NCBI GenBank assembly: GCA_037043455.1
Contig: JAWPHD010006777.1
Coordinates: 1-64,000, forward strand
Direction: 5' to 3'
From: Cyrtodaria siliqua
Lineage: Eukaryota > Mollusca > Bivalvia > Adapedonta > Hiatellidae
Length of the DNA stretch: 64,000 nt
Positions 58,701 through 64,000 of this stretch are shown here, piece after piece. Within the stretch, counting starts at the first letter, position 1; every line of letters begins with the position of its first letter. The notes beneath the pieces were generated by a model. The model did not search any database. It was not told the DNA's origin and worked only from the letters and a program-made list of their open reading frames with translations. A program made the translations under genes and the position numbers.

Positions 58701-60810
58701 TTACACCGAATTGTCCAGCGAAAACACAAGATATTAGCGAGTTTTTGAATATATTCTGCGTATTTGAATGAACTTTTAAAAATCTATGCTATTGTCGTTA
58801 ACCTTTACATTTGTTAAGTTTTGTTAATTTCGTTTTCACACCTGTTTTAAAACTGTTGTTATATTTTATTATTCGGTATATTTCGATGAAATTTTGTGTG
58901 AACATCAAATGAAGATGTTATTAAAAGAAAATCATGCTACAATGGTCAGTTCTTTCTTACAGTCTCAGATTTTGCAGGAAAACAAAGTGGATACTTTTTA
59001 TTTTTGTTGAGTATATACATTTTTACAGTTTTACAAAGAAAGCAATACATTTAAACTGCGTTCTGACACTATCTGCAAGACTGGTTGTGATACCTGCCAA
59101 GTTGCATGTAGTATATTTTATTGTTCGACCATCTAACACAAATAACATACACAGAAAATTATTTGGACACAGCTAAAGAACTCTACTTAAAACAAGTATC
59201 AGGATATCTGTTTAAGCAAAGAGCACTTACGTGGTCAAGGGGTTAACGATGTTGTGTTGTAAACTTTCTCGCCTCTCACCGCTGAGGGTTTGAAATCCTA
59301 CTGAGAGCTTCCCTTATAAGTGAGAAAGTGTCGATCCTTATGGATGGCAGGAGGTATACAGTACTGGTTCTACCCAAGAATAAGTGGGTAGTCTGCCTCC
59401 ACAACAAAAATCAAGATGACAGCCATCATACATAGCCTAAAATGTGCTGAAAAATGACATTATTAAACACCAAACAAAAAAACTGTTTAAATAATTCAAA
59501 AAAGGTTTACCTTGCTTGCAACACATTTGTGTCCACCATGCTTTCAAGCAGGCTGGCAAGAAGATCCACACGGTTGACATTCTTCAGGTCAAAGTAGCTG
59601 TTTGCATATATATGAAGACCTATGTTGTGGTTCTCCTGCAAAATAGTGGGTTATCGTGTTTTACTATATTTCCTGAGTGAATATACTATCCTTATTGGAC
59701 CACCCACTATAATAATTATATATTAACATGGCATTCACTCTAGACACAGAACACATTGCAAATAATGCCGCTACAAATTCAGGCAGCCGAATTGCGTAAA
59801 GCAAAACAAACAGTTTCTTGATAACATAATTTTATTCAGCATTGAAGCATGGTCGGTGACATTTCCTTTGATGAATGCAAAGCATTAAATCGCTTAATTT
59901 TGGGTAACTAAAGGCGCGTGGCTATACCGTACTACAACTACCAGAGGTATTTAGAGTATGGACGTCACTCTGGCGTCACAGTGTTACTAAGTACAGCATG
60001 ATACAAAAAAGATAGAGTCTGTCTCAACTTGTTGGTTATTTAAACACTCGATGTAGCTCATCTCAGTGTCTAAATAAGCCAACTCACTGAGACCGGACTC
60101 TATCTATTACTTAAACCATTACAATAGTTTCTAGCCTATTTAATGACTTAATACTAAATACTTCATATTAATGACTAAATATGGTTTTGATAACACTTTT
60201 TTTTGAAAACAATCAAATTGCTGCATGACCTTGACTTTAAACTGTTTAAAGTCAAGGTCATGCTGGAATTTGCTTGTTTAAAATAGTTCACATATACTTT
60301 AGAGTCCACCAAATCAATAATGTAATTTTAAAAAAAAATGAAGCGGAAGTGGGGACATCCGCCTTCCCCCTTGTAAATACAGTGCCTACTTTTTTTCCTG
60401 GGGAAGACCCTGAAACATAAAACATGACAGTAAGTGTGTGACATCAAGTTTCATCCTAATACCTCAAGAGGTCCAGAAGTTATGGACCGGCACAAACTGA
60501 ATTTAACCCAAATTTCATATGTGACATACCATTAAATGAGGATACATAAACACATACAGTTTCATCTTTTTATCACAAGTGGTTCAAGGGTTAATGACTG
60601 TGGTCAGAAATATAGCAGCCACTTTAAACTGTTAATGACTGCGGTCAGAGTAATGGATGCCACTCTAAACTGGTTATAAATAAGGCTGACCTGCGGAATA
60701 CTGGACCAGAGTTTTGTCATGACATCGTTGCAGTAATCTTTCTTCCATTGCAGGGATTCTGGTGTGTGCTTTGTGAGGCCACTAAATGCTTCTTCCACAG
60801 ACTCACCCCT
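35127..60810 (-). CDS. MED23: Mediator complex subunit 23 (MED23), 13 exons, N-terminus missing
   Basis: Exons in transcript order: 60810-60691, 59635-59511, 57883-57772, 57489-57397, 55041-54937, 53707-53638, 52597-52485, 51742-51647, 49620-49420, 47734-47648, 40688-40465, 39488-39415, 37729-35127. They total 4,023 nt, 1,340 residues plus TGA, with all phases consistent. MED23 is a large helical subunit of metazoan Mediator that relays signal-activated transcription factors to RNA polymerase II. Highly conserved stretches are present: LLRYVLEQPYSRDMVGSMLG, DHLMWVLLQFISGSIQKNP, LLDSLTVHAKMSLIHSIVSR, YMEIESLGIKGFISQLLPTV, HHIQPHYRVQLLGHL, NENDIIAHFSMQGTPPLFLC, GGLYKFHDRPITYLYNTLHY and CDWRFNEFPNPAAHALH. 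The first visible exon starts at SVEEAF, which aligns near residue 18 of the vertebrate protein, so about 20 residues are missing. Identity is near certain; individual small exon ends are less so. Confidence 0.95.
38034..38290 (+). mobile_element. M1 MITE, left part of a split copy
   Basis: TTAAAGAGACACATGACAAT through AATAAATTGAGGTACCAATT matches family M1; the expected right end appears only at about 39355-39385 (CATCCTGTGTCCCTTTAA), so about 1 kb is inserted. Confidence 0.62.
38968..39285. mobile_element. Short element with CAGGGCACT / AGTGCCCTG ends
   Basis: CAGGGCACTCGTTTGGCCAT at the left and CTGACTAGTGCCCTG at the right are inverted; CAGGG-type ends suggest the hAT superfamily. The interior has CCCCT-rich and A/T-rich runs. 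Confidence 0.6.
39415..39488 (-). CDS. MED23: MED23 exon, visible residues 449-473
   Basis: Acceptor TTATAG, donor GTAAGT. It encodes SLKQNLTNRGLPGNDYRIPL and LCNA; LLCNAYSTN forms across the next junction as in the vertebrate protein. Confidence 0.9.
39612..39801. mobile_element. Small MITE (family M2), copy 2
   Basis: TTTAACCTTTAACCCGCTAC left, AGCAGGTTAAGGGTTAAA right; interior inverted relative to 29076-29227. Confidence 0.75.
40197..40420 (+). mobile_element. SINE family A, 5'-truncated
   Basis: Starts in the body (CTCCCTTAGCCTCGTCCGTC) and ends CATTCAATTAATTAATTAAT; otherwise like 18607-18926. Confidence 0.85.
40465..40688 (-). CDS. MED23: MED23 exon, visible residues 375-448
   Basis: Acceptor TTACAG, donor GTAAGT. 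It encodes LSDFLPVLKLYDLLYPDNSS, a THTVASTCIWIHLNMKAQ block, and PIPQALKEHQEALGQHLE; these match LADFLPV.KLFDLLYP and TCIWIHLN of other MED23 proteins. It ends in phase 2. Confidence 0.94.
40840..41640. other. MED23 intron, no feature seen
   Basis: AT-rich sequence without recognised repeats or ORFs. Confidence 0.35.
41648..41990 (+). mobile_element. SINE family B (tRNA-headed)
   Basis: GTAGTGTAGTGGTAAGAGTG (A box) and GAGGTCGTGGGTTTGAGTCC (B box), body AATAATGGGTAGTGCTACGT and GTGTGGCAGCACTATATCTG, as in the reverse copy at 9540-9845. Confidence 0.8.
42440..42570 (+). repeat. Two-copy ~58-bp tandem repeat in MED23 intron
   Basis: GTGTAACCTGCATTACACAT, CATTACACATTAAACTAAGA and AGATTTTTAAACT occur twice. 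Confidence 0.8.
42994..43115 (+). mobile_element. Truncated AACAAGAGG element
   Basis: AACAAGAGGGCCATGATGGC and CCTATATCGCTCACCTGAG: a palindromic start typical of this repeat superfamily, cut short by the next element. Confidence 0.7.
43116..43890 (+). mobile_element. AACAAGAGG element with ~150-bp internal repeats
   Basis: Opens AACAAGAGGCCCTCATGGGC and TATCGCTCTACTTGC; contains about four units with AAGTCTATGTAAAACATGTG, AACAAACTTGGTAGAGGACC and TCTTGTAGTTTCAGAGAAGA; ends near ATGGCGGCCATCTTAGATGA. No ACGG tract. Confidence 0.72.
44369..44650 (-). mobile_element. SINE family A, reverse strand
   Basis: Contains GTTTAACGGCTCATCAACAC, TCGAATAGATTCCTATGGTT, CGGTTTACGTCCCCATCCGA and CAGTGGCACCACGGAGGACT, the reverse complement of 18607-18926 with part of the tRNA head (GAACCCGGGGCC) at the right. 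Confidence 0.87.
44730..46292 (+). mobile_element. AACAAGAGG...(ACGG)n element with a 162-bp array
   Basis: Opens AACAAGAGGCCCAAGAGGGC and GGACGCTCTACTGGC, holds about eight copies of a unit containing TTCATTGATATTAACAATCT, GTGCAAGTTTGGTAAAGATC, AAATAATAAATGAAGGTGCT, AGAGTGTTCACAAGGCAGAA and AACAAGGGCCATAACTCCGG, and ends in ACGACGGACGGACG then CCATCCCATAAG. Because 162 is 54 codons, both strands show ORFs of about 250 codons. Confidence 0.87.
46323..47604 (+). mobile_element. Family T1 array element, copy 2
   Basis: Same design as 26614-27871: AACAAGAGGTCAATGACCTT start, three and a half ~320-bp units, ACGG/ACAG tract (47515-47555), and CTGATCTCTGATCAGTAGAG end. Confidence 0.88.
47648..47734 (-). 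CDS. MED23: MED23 exon, visible residues 346-374
   Basis: Acceptor TTCCAG, donor GTAAGT. It encodes LKNRNLNKGRDHLMWVLLQF and ISGSIQKNP, 29 codons in phase 0. Confidence 0.94.
47880..48190 (+). repeat. Second copy of the 33455-33730 dispersed repeat
   Basis: Shares TTCTAAACCTACTGACAACA, ACTGGAGCGTCGAATTAAGA and GGGTTAGTTTCTTTAA with the other copy. Confidence 0.75.
48590..49475 (-). repeat. 53-bp array spanning a MED23 splice donor, ~16.5 copies
   Basis: On the MED23 strand each unit is TTCAGTTTGCATCCTTCCCA, CATATGGTCGTCTCACTGTA, TGATAAG (47 nt of exon end) and GTATGC (start of intron). ACCTTATCAT marks the junction on the plus strand at 48626, then nearly every 53 bp to 49418 (sixteen sites; spacings 51-53). 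Two copies read GTTATG instead of GTATGC; the rest retain a usable-looking donor. Confidence 0.96.
49420..49620 (-). CDS. MED23: MED23 exon, visible residues 279-345 (ends in donor array)
   Basis: Acceptor ACTGTAG, donor GTATGC. It encodes VKQRCEVLEEQLVDLVVSAM, a Ser/Asp-rich linker, and LRWQHLSSQLIYFVLFQFAS plus FPHMVVSLYDK. 67 codons in phase 0. Its last 47 nt plus GTATGC form the unit of a ~16-copy array that fills the next 800 bp of intron; I chose the first donor because it gives the conserved join to LKNRNLNKGRDHLMWVLL. Confidence 0.92.
50201..51252. mobile_element. Defective hAT-like element
   Basis: Ends CAGTGATTTTTTTACC and its near inverse AAAAAAAATCACTG. The reverse strand between 50747 and 50575 reads KVKKNDAKGLQSISSVFKKL then NQITGDDEQTSLEISVV, resembling the N-terminal start of hAT/ZMYM-type transposase proteins, and ends at a stop. 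The rest of a transposase is absent. Confidence 0.6.
51647..51742 (-). CDS. MED23: MED23 exon, visible residues 247-278
   Basis: Acceptor TATGTAG, donor GTACCA. It encodes DVQEPQSGLLRYVLEQPYSR and DMVGSMLGLSKQ, one of the most conserved MED23 blocks. 32 codons, phase 0. Confidence 0.94.
52485..52597 (-). CDS. MED23: MED23 exon, visible residues 209-246
   Basis: Acceptor TATGTAG, donor GTAGGC. It encodes RSHLLPVVGHSMATSTVWRL and NPKDLKFFLSGPLPYKK, matching the conserved LLPVV...L.GLLPYDK segment. Confidence 0.92.
52818..53085 (-). mobile_element. tRNA-headed SINE, reverse strand
   Basis: Reverse strand: GTGGCCGAGTGGTTAACGTC (A box, tRNA-Ser-like) and GCTGTAGGTTCGATCCCTCA (B box), ending in an AATTCAATTCAATT-type tail at 52818. 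Confidence 0.72.
53215..53470 (+). repeat. Small repeat with ACGG tail
   Basis: TTAGGTTGCAGGTTAAAGTT and TTTAGGCTGCAGGTTAAAGT frame a body with GGGGCATAACTCTGCCGAAA and end in GACGGACGGACAGATAAC, then CACATAAACATAAGC. Confidence 0.6.
53638..53707 (-). CDS. MED23: MED23 exon, visible residues 186-208
   Basis: Acceptor TTACAG, donor GTAGGA. It encodes KMGRLLSEFVHSFRPVAQMV and TIS, ending in phase 1; GRSHLLPVV forms across the junction. Confidence 0.88.
53828..53992 (-). mobile_element. SINE family C, reverse strand
   Basis: Reverse strand: GGCGCTGTGGTCTAGTGGTA (A box), AGTCATGGGTTCGATCCCCG (B box), then GTGTCCCTGAGCAAGACACT and TTAGTACTGGTTCTACCCAG. The acceptor stem does not pair, so it is not a tRNA gene. 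Confidence 0.8.
54138..54450 (+). mobile_element. M1 MITE
   Basis: TTAAAGGGACACACGGCAAT left, CTCAAGATTGCCCCTTTAA right; about 313 bp. Confidence 0.83.
54451..54674 (-). mobile_element. M1 MITE, reverse strand, abutting the previous copy
   Basis: Ends AAATCAAGATTGCCATGCCA, TGTGTCCCTTTAA and holds TTGGTGCAATATAATCACCA; shortened at its left. A further partial copy begins TTAAAGGGTCACACGGCAAT at about 54055. Confidence 0.7.
54937..55041 (-). CDS. MED23: MED23 exon, visible residues 151-185
   Basis: Acceptor TTTTCAG, donor GTAAGG. It encodes VVTYILDRNACLLPSYLAVN and EITKISPEVRNWPHW. ERNACLLP/DRNACLLP and PHW are conserved in the family. Confidence 0.92.
55083..55755 (+). mobile_element. Family T1 array element, degraded copy 3
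   Basis: AACAAGAGGTCAATGACCTT start, about one and a half ~320-bp units with deletions, GGACAGACGGGTGATGGACA then CCACGGCACAAGCTC at the end. Confidence 0.82.
56368..56925. mobile_element. Inverted-repeat element with ~32-bp flanking direct repeats
   Basis: Arms at 56398-56490 and 56795-56891 (TATGGTGGCATATAACTGCC at the left; GGCAGTTATATGCCACCATA at the right). Directly outside, ATGTTTATATACGGAGTTAA and TATGCATATTC at 56367-56398 recur at 56893-56924. Confidence 0.78.
57397..57489 (-). CDS. MED23: MED23 exon, visible residues 120-150
   Basis: Acceptor TTGCAG, donor GTAGGT. It encodes GCRDLLRIILQTHNIPSQNA and CVLPQVEIMIS, 31 codons in phase 0; GxRDLL follows GGVDYK as in other MED23 proteins. 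Confidence 0.87.
57772..57883 (-). CDS. MED23: MED23 exon, visible residues 82-119
   Basis: Acceptor TTTAG, donor GTAAAA. It encodes LVCESLLEHEKMIYLNSKPF and IRTFQLIRKIIGGVDYK; LVCESL and KIIGGVDYK are conserved MED23 signatures. Confidence 0.92.
57985..58165 (+). mobile_element. SINE family D, 5'-truncated
   Basis: CAGGTTCAAATCCCACTGGG (B box), AAGTGAGAAAGTGTCGATTC and TACAGTACTGGTTCTACCCA, shared with 59226-59450. Confidence 0.68.
58393..59016. mobile_element. Large fold-back MITE, arms of ~290 bp
   Basis: ATACTCAGCAAAAATAAAAA and GTATCCACTTTGTTTTCCTG at the left are matched at the right by CAGGAAAACAAAGTGGATAC and TTTTTATTTTTGTTGAGTAT; the match continues inward to about 58680 / 58720, including AACAAATGTAAAGGTTAACG. 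CTCAGCAAAAAT ends and TA flanks suggest Tc1/mariner. No transposase ORF. Confidence 0.88.
59226..59450 (+). mobile_element. SINE family D
   Basis: ACGTGGTCAAGGGGTTAACG (A box), GAGGGTTTGAAATCCTACTG (B box), then GAGAAAGTGTCGATCCTTAT and TACAGTACTGGTTCTACCCA. Confidence 0.7.
59511..59635 (-). CDS. MED23: MED23 exon, visible residues 41-81
   Basis: Acceptor TTGCAG, donor GTAAAC. It encodes ENHNIGLHIYANSYFDLKNV and NRVDLLASLLESMVDTNVLQ, ending in phase 2; the split codon makes the R of ARLVCESLL with the next exon. Confidence 0.85.
60009..60105. repeat. Hairpin in MED23 intron
   Basis: AGATAGAGTCTGTCTCAACT at the left pairs with GAGACCGGACTCTATCT at the right; the interior is also partly complementary. 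Confidence 0.65.
60223..60263. repeat. Perfect 41-bp palindrome
   Basis: GCATGACCTTGACTTTAAAC, a single T, then its exact reverse complement GTTTAAAGTCAAGGTCATGC. Confidence 0.9.
60691..60810 (-). CDS. MED23: MED23 exon, visible residues 1-40 (most N-terminal found)
   Basis: Acceptor TTACAG precedes 60810; donor GTCAGC follows 60691. It encodes RGESVEEAFSGLTKHTPESL and QWKKDYCNDVMTKLWSSIPQ, 40 codons in phase 0. EEAFSG matches EEAFPG in vertebrate MED23. Confidence 0.82.
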
Positions 60811-60910
60811 CTGTAAGTAGCCAAACATGACATAATAAATTATCTGAGTAACAAGTTAAACAATTTCACTCTACTTTTATCTTCAAACCTATGTTGTGTG
60901 ACTATACCAA

Positions 60911-61565
60911 CAAGAAATGTCACAGTAAGTGACAAATGCCCCCGAAGTGACCTGTAAGTGTGACCTTGACCTTGGAGCAATATGAAACCAACAGATATAT
61001 TTAAAAATAATTTTAAAAAAATAAATAAAATAAAACAAACAATAAAAATCAAATCAAATAAAATTAAAAAAAAAAACATTTTTAAAAATTAAAAAAAAAT
61101 TAAAAAAAATAAAAATAATGTTTTGTTTTTTTCTCTACAAGACGTCTTGTTGTGGTGAGCAATTGTGCGAAGTTATTTGAAAATCCGTTGATTATTGTCA
61201 GAGTTATGAAGCGGACAGGATTGTACAGACGAACGGATTTTGACCTTTGATCTCTAAGTGTGACCTTAACCTTGGAGCCACGGACCTGGATTTTGTGCGC
61301 GACACGTCGTCTTGTTGTGTTGAGCAATTGTGCGAAGTTATTTGAAAATCCGTCCATTATTGTCAGAGTTATGAAGCGGACACGACTGTACAGACTAACG
61401 GATTTTGACCTTTGACCTCTGTGACCTTGACTTTGGAGCCACGGACCTGGTTTTTGGGTGCGACACTTTGTCTTGTTGTGGTGAGCAATTGTGCGAAGTT
61501 ATTATGAAGCGGACACGATTGTACACGCGAACGGACAGAGAGTGCGACAATTTCAACAAATAACG
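60911..61565 (+). repeat. ~175-bp array around poly-A tracts (upstream of MED23 exon)
   Basis: Units share TGTGGTGAGCAATTGTGCGA, AGTTATTTGAAAATCCGT, GAAGCGGACA and GACCTTTGACCTCT plus GTGACCTTGACCTTGGAGC. A 120-bp A-rich run lies at 61005-61125. About four copies. Confidence 0.8.
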
Positions 61566-62220
61566 CAACAATCCATAAAATTTGAAGACATGTCACAACA
61601 CTAATGTCATTTTATATATGCCCGTCGTTCGTGATAACCTCATCATTATAGTTCTGTTATTATTATAGTTCAGATATTTATCTTACTTGTTAAATGAATA
61701 TCTTGTCTATATATGGAAGTCACCTTTTGTATGCATTGGTTTTATGAATAAAACTATTCTATTCTATATTCTTTATTCATTAAAATAAATCAAATATATA
61801 TATAAACTGACTAATTCCAAACAATGACTCATAAAAATTACCATTTTTAACCCATTTTACAAAAAGTTAAACTTAAACCTTGCCATGTCCGTTGGGTATT
61901 GGGACATAAGGGATCATGGACAAAAGGGACCAGACAAAAGGGACCACATGAGGGGAAAAAAAGGGACCACATTATGGGACACAAGGGATCATAGTTTTAT
62001 TTTTGTATTTTTATACAATCATTTAATTAAGAAGCTGGAATATAAATGCAATCAGTTATCCATCTTTATGAAATGGCTATTTAAAAAATTTATATGATAA
62101 GAACTCACTAATGACATGTATACTACTAGTAAAACAAATAAATAATTGTTGTTTTTGCTATATTGGGAATTGTGCTATATCTATTAACTATGGATTTTTA
62201 GACTTATCCTACCGTAACCT
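61566..62220. other. No gene seen; GGGACC-rich patch
   Basis: 61895-61990 has short repeats of AAAAGGGACCA and GGGACA. I could not place the first MED23 exon here. Confidence 0.35.
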
Positions 62221-62229
62221 AAGTCCGAT

Positions 62230-62375
62230 AGACACCAGAGTCCGATAGCTTTCATAAATCCGCGTGCGTTATGTCATAACTTGACGTCGTACATCCACAC
62301 GGAAGTAAACAAACGCACAACTGTGATTCGCGTTATTTCCCATCAAAAAGACAAGAAAATGCTACGTATAAAGGT
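62230..62375. promoter_or_regulatory. Possible promoter region, perhaps divergent
   Basis: Less repetitive and richer in CpG than its surroundings (AAATCCGCGTGCGTTATG, GTGATTCGCGTTATTTCC), with a CRE-like TGACGTCG at 62283-62290. A plus-strand ATG at about 62359 reads MLRIK and meets GTAAAA, as a short first exon might. MED23 runs away from it on the other strand. Speculative. Confidence 0.25.
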
Positions 62376-62446
62376 AAAAACTATCTACTTACTTGTATAT
62401 TGTTATTTTTTATGAAATTCCACTAAGTATTTTATTTGCACCACTT

Positions 62447-63942
62447 CAGCTCTACTGATTGCTTTTGTTTTCAGGAAGAAGTCGCTACAAACTTGTTTTT
62501 TGAAAATCTATTTTTAGCAGTGGCGGCCATCTTGAATTTCCGGCCGACCTGATATTTTGCTAGGATCAATTAGACATCAAGAGCAACATTCCTGTGAAGT
62601 TTCATGAAAATCCGTCAAGTAGTTTCAGAGGAGTAGTCGCTACAAGTTTTCATTATATAACTCTATGTAAACAAAGATGGCCGCTGGCAGCCATGTTTAA
62701 CGTCGACTCAAAACGATTTTCGACAAGGACCAACATCATGTCATGCTGATCATTTTAGAAAAAGTCCCATATCAAGTTTTCATTATATAACTCTATGTAA
62801 ACAAAGATGGCCGCTGACAGCCATGTTTAACATTGAATCAAAATTATGTTCGACTCGGATAACCATCATGTCATGCTGATAATTTTAGAAAAAGTCCCAT
62901 ATCAATATCACTTATAGTTTTCCATGTTTAACGTCGAATCAAAATAATGTTCGACTCGGATAACCATCATGTCATGCTGATCATTTTAGAAAAAGACCCA
63001 TATCAATATCTCTTATAGTTTTCAAGAAGTAGTCGCTACAAACTTATTTTTTAAAAATCTATTTTTAGCCGTGGCGGCCATCTTGAATTTCCGACCGACC
63101 TGAAATTTTGCTAGGATCAATTCGACATCAAGAGCAACATTCCTCTGAAGTTTCATGAAAATCCGTCAAGTAGTTTCAGAGGAGTAGTCGCTACAAGTTT
63201 TCATTATATAACTCTATGTAAACAAAGATGGCCGCTGGCAGCCATGTTTAACGTCGACTCAAAACGATTTTCGACAAGAACCAACATCATGTCATGCTGA
63301 TCATTTTAGAAAAAGTCCCATATCAATATCTCTTATAGTTTTCAAGAAGTAGTCGCTACAAACTTATTTTTTTTAAATCTATTTTTAGCCGTGGCGGCCA
63401 TCTTGAATTTCCGGCCGACCTGAAATTTTGCTAGGATCAATTAGACATCAAGAGCAACATTCCTGTGAAGTTTCATGAAAATCCGTCAAGTAGTTTCAGA
63501 GGAGTAGTCGCTACAAGTTTTCATTATATAACTCTATGTAAACAAAGATGGCCGCTGGCAGCCATGTTTAACGTCGAATCAAAACGATTTTCGACAAGGA
63601 CCAACATCATGTCATGCTGATCATTTTAGAAAAAGTCCCATAGCAATATCCCTTAGAGTTTTCAAGAAGTAGTCGCTACAAACTAGTTTTTTAAAAACCT
63701 ATTTTTAGATTTGGCGGCCATCTTGGATTTCACATCTACATGAATTTTTGCTAGGATCAACTAGACTTCATGGGCAACATTTCTGTAAAGTTTCATGAAA
63801 ATCCATTCAGTAGTTTCAGAGAAGTAGTCGCTACAAAAAAAAAGTTAACGGACGGACAGACGGACGGACAGACGGACAGACGGACGGACGACGGACACCG
63901 CACCACGGCATAAGCTCTGCTGATCTCTGATCAGTAGAGCTA
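62447..63942 (+). mobile_element. Family T1 array element, copy 4
   Basis: Begins AGCTCTACTGATTGCTTTTG (lacking the AACAAGAGG palindrome), holds about four ~320-bp units with one internal deletion or rearrangement (62770-62940), an ACGG/ACAG tract at 63848-63895, and ends CTGATCTCTGATCAGTAGAG. Confidence 0.87.
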
Positions 63943-64000
63943 ATAAAAATGAATGTATCCATAGACGCTAACTTCTGCAAGAACAAGGTCATACCTAAAA

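Noticed and set aside
63937..64000. Missing first exon of MED23 at the right edge
   Set aside because: The reverse strand shows TTGCAG followed by sequence that does not resemble the MED23 N-terminus and has no suitable donor.

Overview
The window reads as eukaryotic nuclear DNA from an invertebrate, most probably a bivalve mollusc. It is AT-rich, the genes are split by short GT-AG exons and repeat-filled introns, and several dispersed families look bivalve-like: elements opening with AACAAGAGG palindromes and closing with (ACGG)n tracts, tRNA-headed SINEs, and TTAA-flanked MITEs. The taxon is inferred from sequence style and protein similarity only.

Two protein-coding genes are supported, lying tail to tail. 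On the + strand, ten exons (11530-29597) encode a complete 391-residue TPR protein with a basic N-terminus and an acidic C-terminal tail, best matched by the Acl4 family, the dedicated assembly chaperone of ribosomal protein L4 (uL4). On the - strand, thirteen exons (60810 down to 35127) encode 1,340 residues of Mediator subunit MED23, missing only about 20 N-terminal residues whose exon I could not place. All splice junctions were fitted by hand and keep frame in both genes. The last MED23 exon is 2.6 kb and carries almost two thirds of the protein.

The rest is mobile and repetitive DNA. 1-11.5 kb: nested palindromes, satellites, MITEs and SINEs. 11.5-29.6 kb: the Acl4-like gene, with a 1.6 kb array of AGGTCA-rich repeats in intron 1, SINEs and MITEs, and an almost intact APE-type LINE (22.7-26.6 kb) in the last intron. 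29.6-35.1 kb: intergenic, with a terminal-inverted-repeat element that holds a seven-copy array. 35.1-60.8 kb: MED23, its introns packed with arrays and fold-back elements. 60.8-64 kb: more arrays and a possible promoter.

The most striking observation is that three splice donors (Acl4-like exons 3 and 5, and one MED23 exon) lie inside tandem arrays whose unit is the end of the exon plus the first bases of the intron. Each array therefore holds a ladder of duplicated donor sites: 3 readable out of about 4 copies of 91 bp, 6 copies of 42 bp, and about 16 copies of 53 bp. That is 3 of 21 visible donors, in two unrelated genes.
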